Assembly: GCF_046630445.1 (NCBI RefSeq)
Contig: NC_092333.1
Coordinates: 712,891,001 to 712,955,000 of the forward strand
Direction of reading: 5' to 3'
Length of the DNA stretch: 64,000 nt
DNA from: Rutidosis leptorrhynchoides
Taxonomy: Eukaryota > Streptophyta > Magnoliopsida > Asterales > Asteraceae
The notes under the pieces are model-generated. The model was not told where the DNA came from. It saw only the letters and a list, made by a program, of their open reading frames with translations, and did no database searches. The translations under genes were made by a program, and so were the position numbers. This document shows, in pieces, positions 60,624 through 64,000 of the stretch. Numbering within the stretch: position 1 is the stretch's first letter; each line of letters opens with the position of its first letter.

Positions 60624-60674
60624 CCATGCGATCGCATGGAAATCACCCTATACCTCCATGCGATCGCATGGAGG
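60624..60674. promoter_or_regulatory. Palindrome pair 3 of element A (ORF3 leader)
   Basis: 60624-60639 (core flanked C/G) and 60653-60674 (22 bp, core flanked CCTC/GAGG); cores 32 bp apart. A TATAAAGTATAAGG stretch lies near 60559-60572. Confidence 0.95.
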
Positions 60675-60810
60675 CAAATTTCTGGCCAGATCAAAACAGA
60701 CAGCGAGTCTGTTCTTCAACACAAACACACACATTTACACGAACCAACCCCAAAATCCTCTCTAAAATTCGCCATTTTTCACTGTAATTCATCATTTTCT
60801 TGCTCTAATC

Positions 60811-60840
60811 ATGCCTAGATTCTCATTCTTCAGCAAAATG
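60811..60840 (+). CDS. Element A ORF3, first mini-exon
   Basis: ATG CCT AGA ... gives MPRFSFFSKM, followed directly by GTAAAAAT. The same ten codons (last one Leu) occur in B at the same distance. Intron 60841-61478, 638 nt, ending TGTTTTGCAG. Confidence 0.55.
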
Positions 60841-61478
60841 GTAAAAATTACACCCCTAAACTCATAAATATGCTAGTTTTTGTGATAAATTCCAATTTTT
60901 TACCTAATGCAATTTTGTTAATTTCTAGTGTAATTAGTGTTAAATTGTTAGTATTTTATGCATGTATAACCTAGATTGATGCCATTTAACATGATTTGAA
61001 GCCAAAAACTTCAAAATTTTTAGAAATCTAGGGTTTGTGTTCTTGAGCAATTTGGGGCTTTTTGATATAAACAGGTTATGGCCGATTTTTGTCATGAATT
61101 ATTGCTAAATTGAGTAGTGTAACATGTTTAGATAGTTAAATGATCCAAACATTAATCCTAAACATGATTTTTAGAGATTAAAGTGGACTTTTTAAGTCCA
61201 AAATTCATGAACTTGATTAATTTGATATATTTGCCATTTGAGACTTGTTTAATTATTAGTAATGACTATTTTGACATGTTATTTGAGTTAAATGCTTATG
61301 AATTTTGTATACATTTTCATATGTGCTTATTTGAAAAGTGTAGAATTGTGAAAAATTGTGAAAATGTGTATAAGTTTAATTTTGATTTAACATGTTATAT
61401 TGATTGTTTTAAGTTGTTATTTTGCTAACACTAATGCATATTTGGATGCACAAATTTTGTGTTAAATGTGTTTTGCAG

Positions 61479-61925
61479 AAAGCCGATACGGGAGGTTCAG
61501 GAGCATCATCATCTAGACGACCAGCACCAGCACCAGAACCAGAACCAGAAATGCAACACAAACAAGAACCACAACAAGAACCATAACAATAGCCTGATCA
61601 GCACATACCTTATTATGATCCGGTACAGTTTGTTGATGAATTCATAGTATTCCCAATGAGGTCGCCAGTAGAATTCCCAACGATTCCTGAGCACACTCTG
61701 CATCCTAATCTAAGATTTGATAGGAGATGGAGAGATTACGAGACATATCAAAGGAACAAATTCAAATTGGTAACAAAAAATGTAGAGGTGCCAAGGGTAA
61801 TCGATTGGGCCCCTTTGGAAACGGTCCATCTAGCTGATCGTGTTAGACAGCTTTTGGTACAAAGGTATGGCAGTTCTTCTTTTACGGATTGGGAACGTCT
61901 TTTCACCATTCGTAGACCTGTATAT
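61479..61925 (+). pseudogene. Element A ORF3, main exon, truncated by element E
   Basis: Phase-0 continuation from the mini-exon: KADTGGSGASSSRRP, a Pro/Glu/Gln-rich part with two stop codons (TAA and TAG for Gln codons of B, about 61583-61591), then the conserved domain (NKFKLVTKNVEVPRVIDWAP) up to RRPVY at 61925. There the LTR of E begins. Unlike B, A has no frameshift near 61880, so A shows the ancestral frame at that point. Confidence 0.75.
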
Positions 61926-62037
61926 TGTAAGACCCGAATATTTATTTTGTATACTTGTTTATAAAAGACATATGAGATCGGGCTTCGTTTAATATTTATA
62001 TGGAATTAATATGCAAAGGAATCTGGTTCAGCTGTGT

Positions 62038-62070
62038 TGCGCGCCGCGCAGGGTTGGGGCGCGCCGCGCC
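62038..62070. promoter_or_regulatory. Paired GC-rich palindromes in the E LTR
   Basis: TGCGCGCCGCGCA (62038-62050) and GGCGCGCCGCGCC (62058-62070), period 20 bp. Confidence 0.9.
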
Positions 62071-63284
62071 GATTGCTGCTGACAGAACCCTCTTTATTTT
62101 TAATTGCTTTAATGAGGGGTAAAAGGGTAAAATCACATGGGGCCGGATTTGTGAGGCTTATGAGCTAGTTTGCATCAGTTTTGGATCCCATTCACATCCA
62201 CTCATCATCTTCATCCATTCTTAGAGAGAGAGAGAGAGAGACTTAGAGAGAGATTGAAGGTTTTGGCGAGGAAGAAGCTCGAATCGTTCAAAGTCTCGGG
62301 TTTTAAAGTTGTTCCTTTCGTTCCTAGCTACGTTGTGGTGGTATTGGTAAGCTCAAACTCCGAATTTCATTTATTTGATTTGATATTCAAGTTAGGGTTT
62401 TGAGTTAAATTGTTGTGTAACCCTTTTAGGTGACGAAATGGGTTTATGGTGACTAGTTATTCTTGTCACTTGGCGGGTTTTGGGTTGGATGACGATTTGG
62501 CCTTGATTAGGCTTTGGTTTGGAGTTTAACCACTAGGTATAGTGATTATTGAAGTATTGGAACCCATTTAGGGTATTATGGTTGACTAATTGTGACTTTG
62601 GGTCAAATTAGGGTTCGGTGGTAATTATGACCCAATTGGCGATTTAATGATGTTTATAAACTTAAAATGGATTAAGTTGAAGTATAGAACCGAGTTAAAT
62701 GTGTTTAGGTGTCAAAAGTTGTAAAGGATGAGATTTTGACCTTTATGGGTCAAAATTAGGGTTTAAGTGTCAAAATGGGTATGACACGTGTTTAACACTT
62801 GAGTTCGAGTTTAATTGACATATTGGGACCATTCTCACTTGTGTTAGTGATTATGGGTTAGTTTGGGCACGGTTTGTGCTTGGAAGTGCATTTGGGTCGA
62901 AATTGCACTAATGGTTGAATTGGGTTGAATTGTGAATCCACTCTAAGTGTAATGTTGTAATTGTGATAATGGATTAGGTATTTCCCATTGGCGACTTGCG
63001 GATTACTTGGAAGCACTCTTCAAGACTTCAAGGTGAGTGATATTATCCTATGTACATATGTATGTGTAGGATGGGTGCGGGTCGGGTAGAGTGATTCTCG
63101 GCTATAGAGCTCACTTCACATGTAGGTGGACTTGATGGACTTTTGTATAAGTCCAATTGGCATGGTTGTGCGTTTGGTTGACCATCTTTGGCGAAGTACA
63201 CGTTCGTGTGTATATTATCACACGTGATTGTGATTTGGATGTTGTAGCCCCGATGTGGTGGATTTTATAATCCCGTGACCGTGG

Positions 63285-63540
63285 GTTTGAGTTGGAGATG
63301 TGAATCGCGTGTGGTTTCGGATTCACGATGACGCGTGTGGTTTCGGTCATCTTATCAAATGAATCTCGTGTAGTTCGGATTCATGGTGACTCGTGTAGTT
63401 CGGTCATCTTATTGAGGTAGTAATCTCGTGTGGTTTCGGATTACTAAGGCTCGTGTAGTTCGGCCAACCTCGATGTTGTGAAGATAGTAATCTCGTGTGG
63501 TTTCGGATTACTAAGGCTCGTGTAGTTCGGCCAATCTTCA
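63285..63540. repeat. Array of eight stem-loops with a constant loop
   Basis: Core (T/G)CGTGT(A/G)GTT(T)CG occurs eight times between 63307 and 63529. Each is flanked by complementary arms that differ from unit to unit. Neighbouring hairpins are enclosed two by two by outer complementary arms. Confidence 0.85.
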
Positions 63541-64000
63541 TTGTGGTACTTGGTTCTCGGTATTGGGTTAAGGCGTTAACCTTGTTCGTTTATATTGTTA
63601 TATATTAATGTATTGTTGTGTTGTAGCTAACCCTCCGGGTGTAGCTATTTGGCGTTGTTCACATCGTCGTTGGTGAACTTATATTGTTGTTGTATCTTTA
63701 GCTCGTTGCTTAGAGATCGTACGGTATGCTTAGTGTAGTACCTTATATATGGATGCCTCGGTATGCGGTATTGGTTATTTTGTGGCGTGTCCATTTTATA
63801 CATATATATGTATGTAGTATATTATCATTCACTAAGCGTTAGCTTACCCTCTCGTTGTTGACTCTTTTTATAGATTGCATGCGGATGGTGGCTCGGGTAA
63901 GCGCGAGGATTAGAGGACTTGCATAGTTTGTGTAGAAGGCTTGCTTTTGGATTTATTAGGATTGGGTAGCGTATCCCCAATCGCCATGCTCGGCTTTGTT

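Larger units (their letters stand above)
33092..61925 (+). mobile_element. Element A: Athila-like gypsy element, interrupted by B and E
   Basis: 5' LTR, tRNA-Asp primer site, gag-protease, (element B), reverse transcriptase, RNase H, integrase, a zinc-knuckle ORF and the first part of ORF3 follow in order on the + strand. It inserted in element C with atttt before its start. B occupies 39160-56049 and is flanked by AAATT on both sides. E's LTR truncates ORF3 at 61926 after tatat. A's 3' LTR is therefore outside the window. Confidence 0.92.
61926..64000 (+). repeat. Element E LTR, 5' part (runs off the window)
   Basis: Starts TGTAAGACCCGAAT inside A's ORF3, after tatat. The start resembles Del/Tekay LTRs (compare TGTAGTGACCC of C), and 63825-63875 carries the cactaagc...ctctcgttgttgac block. 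It contains paired GC palindromes (62038-62070), a GA microsatellite (62224-62243) and a hairpin array (63285-63540). No coding frame is supported; 62170-62403 is LTR. Confidence 0.7.

Noticed and set aside
33557-60674. GCGATCGC words as a sign of cyanobacterial DNA (HIP1 repeat) or contamination
   Set aside because: They occur only in fixed pairs inside plant LTR elements with tRNA-Asp primer sites; the context is plant.

Overview
The window is repeat-dominated plant nuclear DNA with no intact cellular gene that I can support. AT-rich sequence, LTR retrotransposons primed by tRNA-Asp and initiator tRNA-Met, a Helitron-like terminus, TTTAGGG-type repeats and spliced plant-style exons all point to a eudicot. 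From memory of similar element proteins I would guess Asteraceae; that is inference and unchecked.

Left part (1-15588). LTR fragments flank a non-autonomous Ty3/gypsy-type element, F (4080-12187). F keeps a partial 5' LTR, a tRNA-Met primer site, a decayed gag-side ORF, no recognisable pol, a captured piece of a poly(A)-binding-protein gene, a polypurine tract and a 3' LTR. It ends inside the tail of another LTR (12188-12351), followed by an LTR fragment in the opposite direction (12352-13420). SINE-like sequences, microsatellites and scraps of unrecognised exons fill the rest.

Middle (15589-24964). A minus-strand Helitron-like element has a clear 3' hairpin and CTAG end at 15589 and a less certain 5' end near 23016. 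It carries a frameshifted fragment of the RNA polymerase III largest-subunit gene and other exon-like pieces, a foldback element with a telomere-like core and a MITE-like element. 23030-24964 holds nothing I recognise.

Right part (24965-64000) is a multi-layer nest. Element D (tRNA-Asp primer, + strand) is cut in gag by element C (tRNA-Met primer, + strand, extra acidic ORF before gag). C is cut after its protease by element A (Athila-like, tRNA-Asp primer, + strand). A is cut twice: by its sibling B (complete, minus strand, 16890 bp, perfect 5-bp target duplication AAATT) between protease and reverse transcriptase, and by the LTR of element E at 61926. The right halves of A, C and D must lie beyond the window. 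A and B encode gag, protease, reverse transcriptase, RNase H and integrase, then a small zinc-knuckle ORF and a third ORF that appears to be spliced from a 10-codon first exon. B has an unbroken 1398-codon pol frame but nonsense codons in gag, a frameshift in ORF3 and a lost integrase zinc ligand, so neither copy looks autonomous.

The most unusual signal is symmetry in the LTRs. A and B carry seven pairs of the palindrome CATGCGATCGCATG, every pair exactly 32 bp apart, with flanking bases that differ from copy to copy but nearly always stay complementary. They lie upstream of the LTR TATA box, in the gag leader and in the ORF3 leader. D, E, C and F have unrelated LTR palindromes with the same behaviour, and E also has an array of eight hairpins with a constant loop and changing, complementary stems.
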